This document shows positions 1 to 8,467 of a DNA stretch of 64,000 nucleotides, piece by piece. The stretch's first letter is position 1, and every line of letters begins with the position of its first letter. The notes beneath the pieces are model-generated. The model did not search any database and was not told the DNA's origin. It saw only the letters and a program-made list of their open reading frames with translations. Source of the stretch: Verrucomicrobiota bacterium (GTDB taxonomy: Bacteria > Verrucomicrobiota > Kiritimatiellia > JAKQHR01); assembly GCA_029557905.1 (NCBI GenBank), contig JAKQHR010000053.1, positions 1-64,000 on the forward strand. The letters are read 5' to 3'. Made by a program: the position numbers and the translations under genes.

Positions 1-295
1 CGGCCATATAAACCAGATGGGCATAGATGGGCTTTACGGCTGACGCCACATCCAGCAGATGAGCATAATGCCCCCAGTAGTCCACCACGCGGCCGTAACG
101 CACCACCACACCGTGTCCGCCGACTTTCTTCACAAATTCTGCCAGGCCGTCAGGCGAAAAACCGGCGCGGTCCGGAGCGATGTGCTCCCAGTGTTCTCCC
201 GGGAACACCGGACGCGGCGGACTCCTGTCTGCACATCCCGATGCCAGCAACCCCGCCGTCATCAAAATAGCCGTCATAATTTTCATTTTTTTCAT
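1..295 (-). CDS. Serine hydrolase (beta-lactamase/PBP-like) lipoprotein, C-terminus outside the window
   Basis: Reading the minus strand from an ATG at 295 gives an open frame to the window edge, so only about 98 N-terminal residues are visible. The start is a hydrophobic stretch ending in the lipobox LASGC, which predicts a lipoprotein. A conserved strand (VVVRYGRVVDYWG) follows, then the sequence ASAVKPIY, which fits the S-x-x-K nucleophile motif of class C beta-lactamase/D-alanyl carboxypeptidase-type hydrolases. In this family the serine attacks amide or ester substrates in the periplasm. The substrate cannot be told, and the KTG and YxN motifs lie beyond the edge. No strong ribosome-binding site precedes the ATG. 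The lipobox and SxxK are seen; the family is inferred. Confidence 0.7.
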   Translation of the reverse strand, partial: MKKMKIMTAILMTAGLLASGCADRSPPRPVFPGEHWEHIAPDRAGFSPDGLAEFVKKVGGHGVVVRYGRVVDYWGHYAHLLDVASAVKPIYAHLVYMA

Positions 296-372
296 TCTAA
301 ACTGCGGCGGACGCACGGGACAAGGATTAAACCGGCGGGATTGAAGTAAGGGCGGTTTCATGTATATTAAAC

Positions 373-609
373 ATGATGAATATAAAGATAAACCACACGG
401 CCCACTTGAAACTCAAAGGCATTGAGCCGGGGCAGACGGCGAGCCTGGAGCCGGGAACATCCGTGGCCGATCTGCTGCGCAGGGCCGGCGTTCAGGAATC
501 GCATCTGCAGTTTGTCACCCCCTATGTCAACGGGAAGGAAGTCCGCATCCATCATGTGCTGCAGGACAATGACGAACTCAAACTGTTCCTCCCGGTCGGC
601 GGCGGCTGA
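373..609 (+). CDS. ThiS/MoaD-family small beta-grasp protein (sulfur-carrier-like)
   Basis: A 78-residue protein with the size and beta-grasp pattern of ThiS/MoaD sulfur carriers: a conserved late segment (DNDELKLFLPV) and a C-terminal Gly-Gly(-Gly). In the family the terminal glycine is adenylated and converted to a thiocarboxylate that donates sulfur for thiamin or molybdopterin. No thiamin or molybdenum-cofactor gene lies near, so the pathway is unknown and it could serve another ubiquitin-like sulfur-transfer route. Two adjacent ATGs (373 and 376) could start it. It is transcribed towards the SGNH gene, with the inverted-repeat cluster between them. Family assignment is fairly safe; the role is not. 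Confidence 0.7.
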   Translation: MMNIKINHTAHLKLKGIEPGQTASLEPGTSVADLLRRAGVQESHLQFVTPYVNGKEVRIHHVLQDNDELKLFLPVGGG

Positions 610-696
610 AAGTTCCAATCACTGGAAGTTTCGGAATAAAAAGTTCCAGCCATTGGAAGTTTTTCAGCCAGAACTTCCAGTCATTGGAACTTTTCA
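609..696. repeat. Three TTCCA-N5-TGGAA inverted repeats, probable bidirectional terminator
   Basis: Three copies of a near-palindrome lie head to tail at about 609-631, 638-664 and 670-695, each with core TTCCA, five bases, TGGAA and flanking A/T runs. Copy 3 is in the opposite sense to copy 2, so copies 2 and 3 can also fold into one long hairpin with arms AAAGTTCCA/TGGAACTTT and TGGAAGTT/AACTTCCA, followed by a T-run. The cluster fills the gap between two convergent genes, which fits a transcription terminator, but the repeated unit also looks like a dispersed intergenic element. No other copy was found in this window. Confidence 0.7.
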
Positions 697-704
697 GGCG
701 CCGG

Positions 705-1361
705 TCAGAAAATGTTGGCCAGCGTGGAGGCGATGACGTTCTGGCCTTCCTGGCTGGGATGCAGTCCGTCGGCCGAAAGCAGCGACTCGTCGTTCCCGAA
801 GGCCGACATGATATTGGCAAGTTTCACGCCTTCTTCATTGGCCACGCTGGAAATGCTGTCCGAACGCGCGCGCACTTCGCCGGCAAACACGCCGTGGCCG
901 AAATAAACGGGGTTCAGATTGCAGACAATGGGAATCACCTGGGCATCGCGGCAGGCGTTGATCATATAACGGATGTTTTCGCGCGTCTGCTCATGGGAAT
1001 ATCCGGCATAGATGTCGTTATGACCGTAAAAGATGATCATATAGCCGGGTTTGACGCTGGAAATGACCCCGTTCACGCGGCTGACGCCGCTTGCAGAGGT
1101 GGTGCCGCCGATGCCTCCGTTGATGCAGGTTTTCCCGATCATGCCGGAGAGAACGGCCGGGTATGGAGCCACGCCGGGGGTCTGGGCTCCCTGGGTAATA
1201 CTGTCCCCGAGACAGTAGACGATATTGGGATCATTGTCGCCAAAGTTATGTCCGCTGCCGAGACCGCCATCGCCGGTCTGTTCACAGGCGGAGAGCGCAA
1301 ACGCGGTGCCGCCTATCAGACATATCCTCAAAATGCCCGGAAAACGACTGATGAATTTCAT
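705..1361 (-). CDS. SGNH/GDSL-family hydrolase lipoprotein
   Basis: A 218-residue exported protein. Residues 1-26 form a signal ending in the lipobox LSAC, so it is probably lipid-anchored. The mature part shows the SGNH blocks: GDSI with the nucleophilic serine near residue 54, a Gly in block II, GHND in block III and DGLHP with the Asp/His pair near the end. These enzymes remove acyl or acetyl groups from lipids, glycans or peptidoglycan; the substrate here is unknown. The ATG overlaps the stop of the upstream glycosyltransferase gene by 4 nt and has a good Shine-Dalgarno (GGAAGGAAAGG), so the two are co-transcribed. A link to modifying the same glycan is inference. Confidence 0.85.
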   Translation of the reverse strand: MKFISRFPGILRICLIGGTAFALSACEQTGDGGLGSGHNFGDNDPNIVYCLGDSITQGAQTPGVAPYPAVLSGMIGKTCINGGIGGTTSASGVSRVNGVISSVKPGYMIIFYGHNDIYAGYSHEQTRENIRYMINACRDAQVIPIVCNLNPVYFGHGVFAGEVRARSDSISSVANEEGVKLANIMSAFGNDESLLSADGLHPSQEGQNVIASTLANIF

Positions 1362-4324
1362 AGACCTTTCCTTCCACTGTCCGGCTGGAGAACCCTTAAT
1401 ACTCCATCCAACCTTATAGAGCGCGGATTATTGATCAAAGACCGCCCCTGACGCAATCTTTTTCCTGTAGCCCGGTTATAGAGGCCCGCTTCAAGCTCCA
1501 CGGAGCCGGCCGTGATGTCGTAGGGCAGCCGGAACACCCGCTGCGCGCGGAATGTTTCTCTCCGGGACTGCTCGCGAATTACCGCATCCGGGATATGTTC
1601 CAGCAGGATATGATCGTCCTGGAATCGCTGTGTCCCCCCCCGGAAATGCACAAACACCGCATAGTCGGAGGGGAGGACATCCGGAGGGCACCGCCAGAAC
1701 CACTGCACCAGGACTTCATCCCCGGGAGTGACCGGATCATCCGGGAAACTGACGCCAGCCAGTTCGACGCCGTTCTCAAATTCCGCGCGCACCGGCGTGC
1801 GGGGGCGCGCAGCCTCGCTATAGACCGCCTCCATTTCTTCGACGGTCCGGGTTTTTGCAAGCCAGTCAATCAGTTCGCGCGAAACCGTGACAGAATTGGG
1901 ATAAAATTCAACCGCTTCAGACAGAGCCGTCATCGCCTCCGCCGGATCGCCCTGTTCGTTCATGATGCTGAAGGCGCGGTCGAGTTCGAATCGGGCATGC
2001 TCCCTCCCCTGCCCCTTGAGCAGATTAAATCCGGTCCAGTGCACCGGAACATGCCCCCGCGGAACAGATTCGGCATTTTCAAAATCAAACAGCACCCAGG
2101 GGCCGATCTCCGTCTGCCGCATGCGGATGTCAAACGCCGCAAGCGTTTCCTCCGCAACAGGAGCATCCTGCCGCAGCACCAGGAAGGCGGTATGAGGCGA
2201 CCAGTTGATTTCACCGATCCGGCAGAGCGCCTGGTCCGGGAAGAAGGCTGGTTCCATTTCGAGTTCCACCTGAAATCCGTCTATCCGGTTCAGCACATTG
2301 GCCGGGCCGCGGTCGCTGTACAAACGCCGGATTCCCCGCCGCTCCAGCAGGCCGGCCAGTTCGGCATAAGGCTGGGCGCCTGATTGCTCTCCCGGCGCCG
2401 GAGCAAAAAACTGGATTTCAGAAATGGCCCACAGAGATCGCTCGAGCACAGCCTCCTTCGGCGCCGACAGGCGCAATCGGACCATCGGGCGGCCGGCGGG
2501 CAGGCGGTATTCCAGCCGGAAACGCCGGCCGGCCCAGTAGGGTCGGGACCCGGACCAGTGAAAACGCGGAACGGCATGCACCGCATAGATGGGCGTCCAG
2601 CTTTCATCCCCCTCGAACACCGCCTTGATTTTCAGGTTCCGCGGGTAGAACCGTTCAGACGGCGCGAGAAGACGAATACGCGCCACCTTCACAGGCTCTG
2701 AGAATGCAATCTCAACATCCTCTTCACGGGCATCCCCCAGCGCACTTTCCCAGAAGGTGTCGGCATTGCGGTCCGTCACCTTCTCCGTCAGGTCATTGCC
2801 GCGACCATCCCTGATGCCGGAAATGGAGGTTGAGGCAATCTCGCGCAGGTTCTGCAGCGGTGACCTGAAATTCTGCGTCATGCGACGACCGGCCACCTGG
2901 GTGTGATCGGCATCGCCGCCGCAGACCTTGAGAAAAGTATCAATCTGACCGTGATTGTCATAGACCGCGATATTCTGCGCGAGTTCAGCCCGGCGCGCGA
3001 GGGCCGGCACCCGGTCCCCCCGCATGTCGGTGAATGGCCAGCGTTCATCTAAATGAAAGTTGAAAGGATAATAGCGGAAATGCGCATAGACCGCCTCGAC
3101 CCCGTTCTGGTTGAGGAACTCCGAGAGCTCGCTGATCTGTTCAGGCCCTCTGCTGCTCTCCTGCGCCTTCAGCGCGACCTGTTTCAGAACCTGTACCTGC
3201 GGGAGCATCAGCAGAAGGATCAGCGTAATCGGGAGAGCAGAGCCGCCGCGGCGCGGCAGTGCGGAAATCGCACCCGCAGCCAGAACGGCCGCGGCCGGCA
3301 CCAGCGGCACCAGATAGCGGGTGGTGTTCATCACGGCATATGCGGAACGGATGAAAAAGCCGCAGGAAACCAGAATGAAAACAAGCGCGCAGAACGACGC
3401 TCCGCGCCATTCTCCTGACCGCCGGAATCGCCATCCCGTCACCGCGGCTCCTGCCAGGATGGTCACCCCGGTCAGGGTGGCGAAAGCCACGGCAGCCACG
3501 GGGTTCGCGTCCGCCGCGCCGATGAACCGCCATGATTTCACCAGCAGGTGCCGGAAACCCCGCGCGGGGTCAATGGCGCCAAGATTCGTCAGCATGTTGA
3601 AGGAGTCCCAGCCATGCATGGCGTTCCATATCCAGAAAGGGCTGCTGCCGGCAATAAATCCAGCCAGGCCCAGAAGAACGCCGCGATTGAACAGCCGGCC
3701 GCGCCAGCCAATCGCCAGAACAGCCGCCGCAGCGACCAGCGCCGAAGTGATAATCTGGTTTGACCACCAGCCGAGCCCGGCGCCGAACCCGAGCAGCAGG
3801 AAATGCCAGGAAGCAATCTTTTCGCGGCGGATCAGCCTGCGCGAAAGGCGCGAGGCGTGCCACATCACATAGACGGCCAGCATGAGAGCCACCATATAGC
3901 CGCCGCGCGGTGCAAACTGAAAAAGGAAGAAGCCGGGCGGACCAATAATGCAAAGCGCGAGGGCGGCCAGCCCGCCGGGCCGGCCTGCCGCTTCCCGTCC
4001 CCAGAGATACGTGAAAACAAGCGCGCCCGCGGCAGCGAGGGCTGTGCCCAGGCCCACCGCAAAGCCGCTGATCCCCAGCAGGCGGCAGCAAAGGGCGCTC
4101 AGAGCCGGTTCAAGGCTTCCCATGTAGCTCTGGCCATAGAAGAAAACCGGCCATGCGCGGCCCTCGGCCATGTGCTTTGCCATCAGGGCCACCACACCGC
4201 AGTCCGGATCCGTGATGTGCCGGAAAGCCCATGCGCCCCAAACCCGCAGCGCCAGGCCCGCCAGAAGCAGCAGCCACAACGCGGCGGCAGACCAGCGATT
4301 ATTCTCTTTTTCCACTTCCCTCAT
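1358..4324 (-). CDS. Large GT-C/PMT-like membrane glycosyltransferase with discoidin-like soluble region
   Basis: About 988 residues. The first 420 or so are strongly hydrophobic with many membrane segments; an early ITDPDCG stretch sits in the loop where GT39/GT83 polyprenol-phosphate-sugar transferases carry their acidic catalytic residues. The long periplasmic part contains a beta-sandwich-like region (residues about 500-640, e.g. RNADTFWES) resembling F5/8 type C (discoidin) carbohydrate-binding modules, then a second beta-rich domain near the C-terminus. In this superfamily sugars move from a lipid carrier to lipid, glycan or protein. The frame opens at a TTG at 4345, but the ATG at 4324 is the better start. 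It overlaps the SGNH gene by 4 nt. Acceptor and sugar unknown. Confidence 0.7.
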   Translation of the reverse strand: MREVEKENNRWSAAALWLLLLAGLALRVWGAWAFRHITDPDCGVVALMAKHMAEGRAWPVFFYGQSYMGSLEPALSALCCRLLGISGFAVGLGTALAAAGALVFTYLWGREAAGRPGGLAALALCIIGPPGFFLFQFAPRGGYMVALMLAVYVMWHASRLSRRLIRREKIASWHFLLLGFGAGLGWWSNQIITSALVAAAAVLAIGWRGRLFNRGVLLGLAGFIAGSSPFWIWNAMHGWDSFNMLTNLGAIDPARGFRHLLVKSWRFIGAADANPVAAVAFATLTGVTILAGAAVTGWRFRRSGEWRGASFCALVFILVSCGFFIRSAYAVMNTTRYLVPLVPAAAVLAAGAISALPRRGGSALPITLILLLMLPQVQVLKQVALKAQESSRGPEQISELSEFLNQNGVEAVYAHFRYYPFNFHLDERWPFTDMRGDRVPALARRAELAQNIAVYDNHGQIDTFLKVCGGDADHTQVAGRRMTQNFRSPLQNLREIASTSISGIRDGRGNDLTEKVTDRNADTFWESALGDAREEDVEIAFSEPVKVARIRLLAPSERFYPRNLKIKAVFEGDESWTPIYAVHAVPRFHWSGSRPYWAGRRFRLEYRLPAGRPMVRLRLSAPKEAVLERSLWAISEIQFFAPAPGEQSGAQPYAELAGLLERRGIRRLYSDRGPANVLNRIDGFQVELEMEPAFFPDQALCRIGEINWSPHTAFLVLRQDAPVAEETLAAFDIRMRQTEIGPWVLFDFENAESVPRGHVPVHWTGFNLLKGQGREHARFELDRAFSIMNEQGDPAEAMTALSEAVEFYPNSVTVSRELIDWLAKTRTVEEMEAVYSEAARPRTPVRAEFENGVELAGVSFPDDPVTPGDEVLVQWFWRCPPDVLPSDYAVFVHFRGGTQRFQDDHILLEHIPDAVIREQSRRETFRAQRVFRLPYDITAGSVELEAGLYNRATGKRLRQGRSLINNPRSIRLDGVLRVLQPDSGRKGL

Positions 4325-4438
4325 TGATGCGGGAGTGTAGCACAAACCCGTGATTCCACTGCAAGAAAAACGGGACAGCTTCGTGCTTGAAGATTTCGCA
4401 TTTTAGTTCAATATGTTCCTTCAACAAAGGAGTCTGCC

Positions 4439-5092
4439 ATGAACGGAACGAACAGTAATGAGGGTCAGCCGGAATACAAACCGCTGGATTTCGGCGATGT
4501 GCTGAAACGCGCTTTCGACTTGTACAAGGAAAACCTGGGACTGCTGATCGTGGTGCATCTGGTGGGCGGCCTGCTGTCCCTCTGCACCATTGGCATCCTG
4601 GCCGGACCGCTGTATGCCGGGGTTTCCCTTGTCATGCTGGCCCTCTATGACAGGAAAGACCCCAAACCGGTCGTCGGTGACTTGTTCAAGGGTTTTGATT
4701 TCTTCCTTCCGGCTTTTCTTCTTTTCCTCGTCGTGTGCGCCGTGATGATCCCGGTGTCCATGATAACCGGGCCCCTGTCCTCGATTGCCGGACTGGTGGC
4801 TGGAACTGTCACAATGTTTTCGTACTTTCTGATTGTGGAGCGCAAAATGGATTTCTGGCCCGCGATCGTGGAAAGCTACAACATGGTCAAAGAGAATTTC
4901 TGGGTTTATCTGGGGCTGTATGTGGTGGGTTGGATCGGCTCAGCGCTGGGATTCATTGCCTGCTGCATCGGCATTGTTGTCACCGCCCCCTATCTGTCCT
5001 GTGTGACCGTGATTGCCTATCGCGAAACCCGCCCGACCGTCAGGGATGCGGTTGTTTCGCAGGACATGGCGCCCAACACAAGCATGGCCTGA
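4439..5092 (+). CDS. Integral membrane protein of unknown function
   Basis: A 217-residue protein of alternating hydrophobic segments, about five or six predicted membrane spans, with a short hydrophilic N-terminus. It contains amphipathic repeats of the type FDLYKENLG and YNMVKENFW, typical of the poorly characterised DUF975/DUF4013-like bacterial membrane proteins. I do not recognise a specific function. The ATG is preceded by a strong ribosome-binding site (AAAGGAG). The next gene starts within a few bases of its stop, so the two are probably translated from one mRNA. Confidence 0.65.
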   Translation: MNGTNSNEGQPEYKPLDFGDVLKRAFDLYKENLGLLIVVHLVGGLLSLCTIGILAGPLYAGVSLVMLALYDRKDPKPVVGDLFKGFDFFLPAFLLFLVVCAVMIPVSMITGPLSSIAGLVAGTVTMFSYFLIVERKMDFWPAIVESYNMVKENFWVYLGLYVVGWIGSALGFIACCIGIVVTAPYLSCVTVIAYRETRPTVRDAVVSQDMAPNTSMA

Positions 5093-5096
5093 AGGC

Positions 5097-5501
5097 GTGC
5101 GGCTGAACATTCAGAAGGAGCCGTCACGCCTCCGCGCAGCGCGCGAAAACGCGGCATGGCTTGTTCTGACTCTGCCGTTTCTTGCGGCCCCATATCTTCG
5201 CCCCTCGGAGATGCTCCCGGATCTCTGCCTGTTCCGGAAGCTGTCCGGCGTTCCCTGCATGTTCTGCGGCTTCACCCGGGCCTTTGAAAACATGGCCTGC
5301 GGCCGTTTCCGCGAGGCCCTGACAGCGTGCCCCGCCGCCGTCCCGCTTTATGCGGGTCTTTGGATTGCATTCGCGGCGGCGCTGGCGCTGACGTTTCAGG
5401 GACGAAGCCTCAAGGTCATCCTCTCGGGACGTGAGCAGAAAATCCTGCTTGCGGCGGCGGCGCTGCTTCTGCTGGCCAACTGGGCCTGGCGCCTGATTTG
5501 A
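5097..5501 (+). CDS. DUF2752-type small membrane protein
   Basis: Contains the hallmark of DUF2752, a C-x-x-C-G-x-T-R block (PCMFCGFTRAF) followed by the GRFREA helix, flanked by two or three membrane segments. The function of the family is unknown; the paired cysteines suggest metal or redox chemistry. The reading frame is open from 5013 inside the preceding gene. I chose GTG 5097 because it begins just after the preceding stop and yields about 134 residues, the usual family length, but the start is uncertain. It ends 6 nt from the convergent tonB-like gene. Confidence 0.6.
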   Translation: MRLNIQKEPSRLRAARENAAWLVLTLPFLAAPYLRPSEMLPDLCLFRKLSGVPCMFCGFTRAFENMACGRFREALTACPAAVPLYAGLWIAFAAALALTFQGRSLKVILSGREQKILLAAAALLLLANWAWRLI

Positions 5502-5507
5502 AAGGGA

Positions 5508-6188
5508 TCAGAATCCGCCCGAGGTGAGTTCAAAGTCCACGGTGGCGTCATAGTGGGCTTCGCGATACGAGGCGGGAAGCTCCTTGAGCCGTTTGACGGC
5601 ATTCACGGCGGTCATGACGGACTCGTCCATCACTTTGCTTCCCGAAGCGCGGATCATTTTGATATGGGAAATGCTCCCGTCGCGATGGATTCGAAACTGC
5701 ACACGGGTCATGAGCCCCGCCGCGCCGGCCAGCTCTCCGGGCTGGTTCCACTGGTCATACATCATCTGACGCACCAGCGCGAAGTACCATGCGGGAAGAT
5801 CCAGCTCCGGCCCGGGCCGGGATGAAGGCTTCGCGCCCGCCGCCAGGAGCTTCCTGATCTCCTCCGGCGTGAGCTCGGACTTTGGGGGCGCAGGTGTTTC
5901 TTCCCTCTTGATCTTCTTTTTGCTGACTTCGATTTTCTTTTTCTTCACCGGCGCGGGTTCAGGAATATCCTTCCGCGGCTCCGGGGGCGGGGGCTCGGGC
6001 TGAACCGCCGGGACTTCGGGCGCCGCAACAGGAACCGTCAGGTTCTGCAGATCCACATAGGTGATGATTTCCGCCGGCTTCATCCGCATGCGGCAGTTCA
6101 TGACGGCCGGAACAACAATGAGGCTCAGAATCACCGCCACATGGGCAGCAAAGCTCCACCAGAAAGCCTTCCGCGGAATCCGGCTCAT
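5508..6188 (-). CDS. TonB/TolA-like energy transducer
   Basis: A 226-residue protein with TonB architecture: one N-terminal membrane anchor (about residues 10-30, with the SxxxH-type motif SFAAHVAV), a Pro/Glu/Lys-rich periplasm-spanning linker (residues about 60-115, including PEPPPPEP), and a C-terminal TonB-type domain (about 130-226, with VQFRIHRDGSI). It would transmit proton-motive force from the ExbB-ExbD motor to outer-membrane receptors, or act as TolA in envelope constriction. It is the last gene of an exbB-exbD-tonB operon; its ATG overlaps the exbD stop by 4 nt. No TonB-dependent receptor is nearby, so the client is unknown. Confidence 0.8.
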   Translation of the reverse strand: MSRIPRKAFWWSFAAHVAVILSLIVVPAVMNCRMRMKPAEIITYVDLQNLTVPVAAPEVPAVQPEPPPPEPRKDIPEPAPVKKKKIEVSKKKIKREETPAPPKSELTPEEIRKLLAAGAKPSSRPGPELDLPAWYFALVRQMMYDQWNQPGELAGAAGLMTRVQFRIHRDGSISHIKMIRASGSKVMDESVMTAVNAVKRLKELPASYREAHYDATVDFELTSGGF

Positions 6189-6604
6189 TTCGCAGGTTTC
6201 TCCTCCTGCTGCGTCACCAGCGCCAGGCGGGCGATTTTCGCGTCGTGCAGGATCTGCATGATCTCCACCAGCTGCCCGTAGCGGATGCCCTCGTCGGCGC
6301 GAACCAGCACGGTTGTCTCCGGATCCGACTGGCCCATCAGCGTCATTTCCGATGCCAGCGCCTCCTTTGTGATCATCACATCATCAAGAAAAATCTGACC
6401 TTCAAGGTTCAGGCTGATGCTTCGGGACTGATCCGGATCCAGCGGACTGGCCTTCCCGCGCGGAAGATTGACGGGGATGCCCTGCTCGATGAGGGGAAAA
6501 GTGATGATAAAGGTGATCAGCAGAATGAATGTAAGATCCATCAGCGGGGTGAGATTAATCTCACTGATTTGCTTGAGTGACGTGAGTGAAGTGTGCCGGG
6601 CCAC
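6185..6604 (-). CDS. exbD: ExbD/TolR family biopolymer transport protein
   Basis: A 139-residue ExbD/TolR protein: short cytoplasmic N-terminus, one membrane helix carrying the conserved proton-path aspartate (NLTPLMDLTFILL), and a periplasmic domain. It partners ExbB in the proton-driven motor of the inner membrane. The start is GTG at 6604, backed by a strong ribosome-binding site (AGGAGGAGAC). It sits 12 nt after exbB and overlaps the TonB-like gene by 4 nt. TolR rather than ExbD is possible, because no tolB or pal is visible to decide. Confidence 0.88.
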   Translation of the reverse strand: MARHTSLTSLKQISEINLTPLMDLTFILLITFIITFPLIEQGIPVNLPRGKASPLDPDQSRSISLNLEGQIFLDDVMITKEALASEMTLMGQSDPETTVLVRADEGIRYGQLVEIMQILHDAKIARLALVTQQEEKPAK

Positions 6605-6616
6605 TGCCGTCTCCTC

Positions 6617-7351
6617 CTATTCCGCTCCGAAATTGCGCTGAATGTCGGCCGAGAATTCCTGCGCGAAATTATCCATCTGAACGCAAAGGGTTCGAATGCG
6701 GTTAGTGATCCAGTTGTAGCCGATGGCCGAGGGAAGCGCGACAAGAAGGCCCACCACGGTGGTCAGAAGGGCGCCGGAAATTCCGGGGGCCACCGCAGCC
6801 AGCGTCGGGGCTCCGGTGCGCGCCATGCCGCCAAAGGAGTCCATGACCCCCCACACCGTGCCCAGCAGGCCCAGAAAAGGCGCTGTACTGACCGCCGTGG
6901 CCAGATATCCCATGTTGTTTTCGAGCAGGAGCGCCTGATCCGCCACATTGCGCTCGGCCAGGTTGCGGATGCCCTCGATTTGCGTGGTGGTCAGCCGCAG
7001 GCTTGCGGCCTCTTCCGCGGCAAAGAGACTCCCGGCGCGCGAGAGCCGGTCATTTTCAGCCGCAACGCCCAAACAGGCCTTCTCGTAAATTTCATATACC
7101 GGGCTCCCGGCAAACCTCTTTTGTCGCAGGAAAAGATTCAGCGGATGGCTTTCCTTCCTGTACTGATGCATGAAGAGGTCCGTGAGTCTGCCGGCGCGGT
7201 TGAGTTCCCGCACCTTTGAGACCATGATGGTCCATGCGAAAACGGAACCCACCAGAAGAATCAGCACGATCAGCTGTCCGGCCAGATTGGATTCCCTGAA
7301 AGCAAATCCGACATCCGCGAGCGGAAAATAATGAATGGGCAAGACCGTCAT
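6617..7351 (-). CDS. exbB: ExbB/TolQ/MotA-family proton channel protein
   Basis: About 244 residues with the MotA/TolQ/ExbB fold: a first membrane helix near residues 15-40, a cytoplasmic loop, and two more helices containing the family signature around LGLLGTVWGVMDSF. It forms the pentameric channel around ExbD in the inner membrane. The ATG at 7351 is preferred to the GTG at 7354 because GAGGA lies at a proper distance. It is the first gene of the three-gene operon on the minus strand. Confidence 0.88.
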   Translation of the reverse strand: MTVLPIHYFPLADVGFAFRESNLAGQLIVLILLVGSVFAWTIMVSKVRELNRAGRLTDLFMHQYRKESHPLNLFLRQKRFAGSPVYEIYEKACLGVAAENDRLSRAGSLFAAEEAASLRLTTTQIEGIRNLAERNVADQALLLENNMGYLATAVSTAPFLGLLGTVWGVMDSFGGMARTGAPTLAAVAPGISGALLTTVVGLLVALPSAIGYNWITNRIRTLCVQMDNFAQEFSADIQRNFGAE

Positions 7352-7488
7352 CACTTCATGTCCTCTGATTGAAATACTCTGTATTCTCTGAACTGAAACC
7401 GCACTCTATTACATGGCGCGCCGGCGGTCAATCCGGAGCTGTCCGGATTTGGACTTGAGTTTGCGCCGGCAAAAGGAAAGATGGTTTC

Positions 7489-8409
7489 ATGATTCTTGGA
7501 ATCGACATCGGCGGGACCAAGACGTCCGTGTGCGCCGGAGACGCGGACGGGCGGATTCTATTTTCGGCGCGCATGCCGTCGCTTCCGGAGCGCGGGCCGG
7601 ACGACTGGATGAAACGGCTTTTCAGGCTGGCGCAGGAGGTGCTGGCCGAATCGGGAATTGATCTGACCGATGTCCGGTCCATCGGGATCTCCGCGCCCGG
7701 ACCGCTGTCCGTCCAGCGCGGCGCGCTGCTTTCACCGCCCAACATGACCGGATGGGAAACGGTGCCCGTTATCGCTCCTGTTCAGGATCATTTCGGAAGA
7801 CCTGTCTACATGAACAACGATGCCAATGCCGGAGTGCTGGCCGAATGGCTCTGGGGCGGCTGCGCGGGAACAAAGGACATGATCTTCCTGACCATGAGCA
7901 CAGGCCTCGGCGCGGGGATCATCGCCGGAGGGACGCTTGTTCAGGGGGCCTGCGACATGGGGGGCGAAGCGGGATATCACGTGCTCGATCCCATGGGCCC
8001 TGCATCACCCTGCGGCCACCGCGGCAGTTTTGAGGCCTTCTGCGGAGGCAAGAACGCTGCCGACCGGTTCAGCCGCAGGATGAAATATCCCCGGCCGGCC
8101 GATTTCCGGCATTTCATGGATGAGGTTCGCAGGAAAAACCCGATCGCGCTTGAGGAATGGGAAATCTACATCGAGCATCTCGCGCAGGGTATTGGCAACC
8201 TGATCATGATCCTGAATCCCTCGATCATCCTGCTTGGCACCATTGCGATGCATACGGGAAGCATCATCTTTGATGAACTGTCGCGGAGGCTGCCAGCCTA
8301 CACCGTTCCGGAAGCGCTCAAAGCATGCCGGATTGAGGCGGCAACGCTTGGAAGATATCTTGGAGACCACGCGGCTCTGGCTGTTGCAGCTAAGAATATG
8401 GCCCAATAA
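7489..8409 (+). CDS. ROK-family sugar kinase, glucokinase-like
   Basis: A 306-residue ROK protein. Residues 4-11 (GIDIGGTK) form the first phosphate-binding motif; DANAGVLAEW and STGLGAGII are the later ATPase-fold motifs, with the catalytic Asp in NNDANAG. GGEAGYH holds the histidine that helps bind the structural zinc. The following zinc loop is degenerate: instead of CxCGxxGCxE it reads SPCGHRGSFEA near residue 172, keeping one of three cysteines. It most likely phosphorylates glucose or a related hexose in the cytoplasm. There is no DNA-binding N-terminus, so it is a kinase and not a repressor. A clear hairpin terminator follows directly. Confidence 0.83.
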   Translation: MILGIDIGGTKTSVCAGDADGRILFSARMPSLPERGPDDWMKRLFRLAQEVLAESGIDLTDVRSIGISAPGPLSVQRGALLSPPNMTGWETVPVIAPVQDHFGRPVYMNNDANAGVLAEWLWGGCAGTKDMIFLTMSTGLGAGIIAGGTLVQGACDMGGEAGYHVLDPMGPASPCGHRGSFEAFCGGKNAADRFSRRMKYPRPADFRHFMDEVRRKNPIALEEWEIYIEHLAQGIGNLIMILNPSIILLGTIAMHTGSIIFDELSRRLPAYTVPEALKACRIEAATLGRYLGDHAALAVAAKNMAQ

Positions 8410-8431
8410 TTCTCATAAATGAGAATTTTTT
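8408..8431 (+). terminator. Rho-independent terminator after the ROK kinase
   Basis: A perfect 9-bp stem (AATTCTCAT / ATGAGAATT) with a 2-nt loop is followed by a T-run. It overlaps the stop codon of the kinase gene and lies between two convergent genes. Confidence 0.8.
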
Positions 8432-8467
8432 AATCCAGCCAGCCTGCGGTCGAAATATTTCTATATT

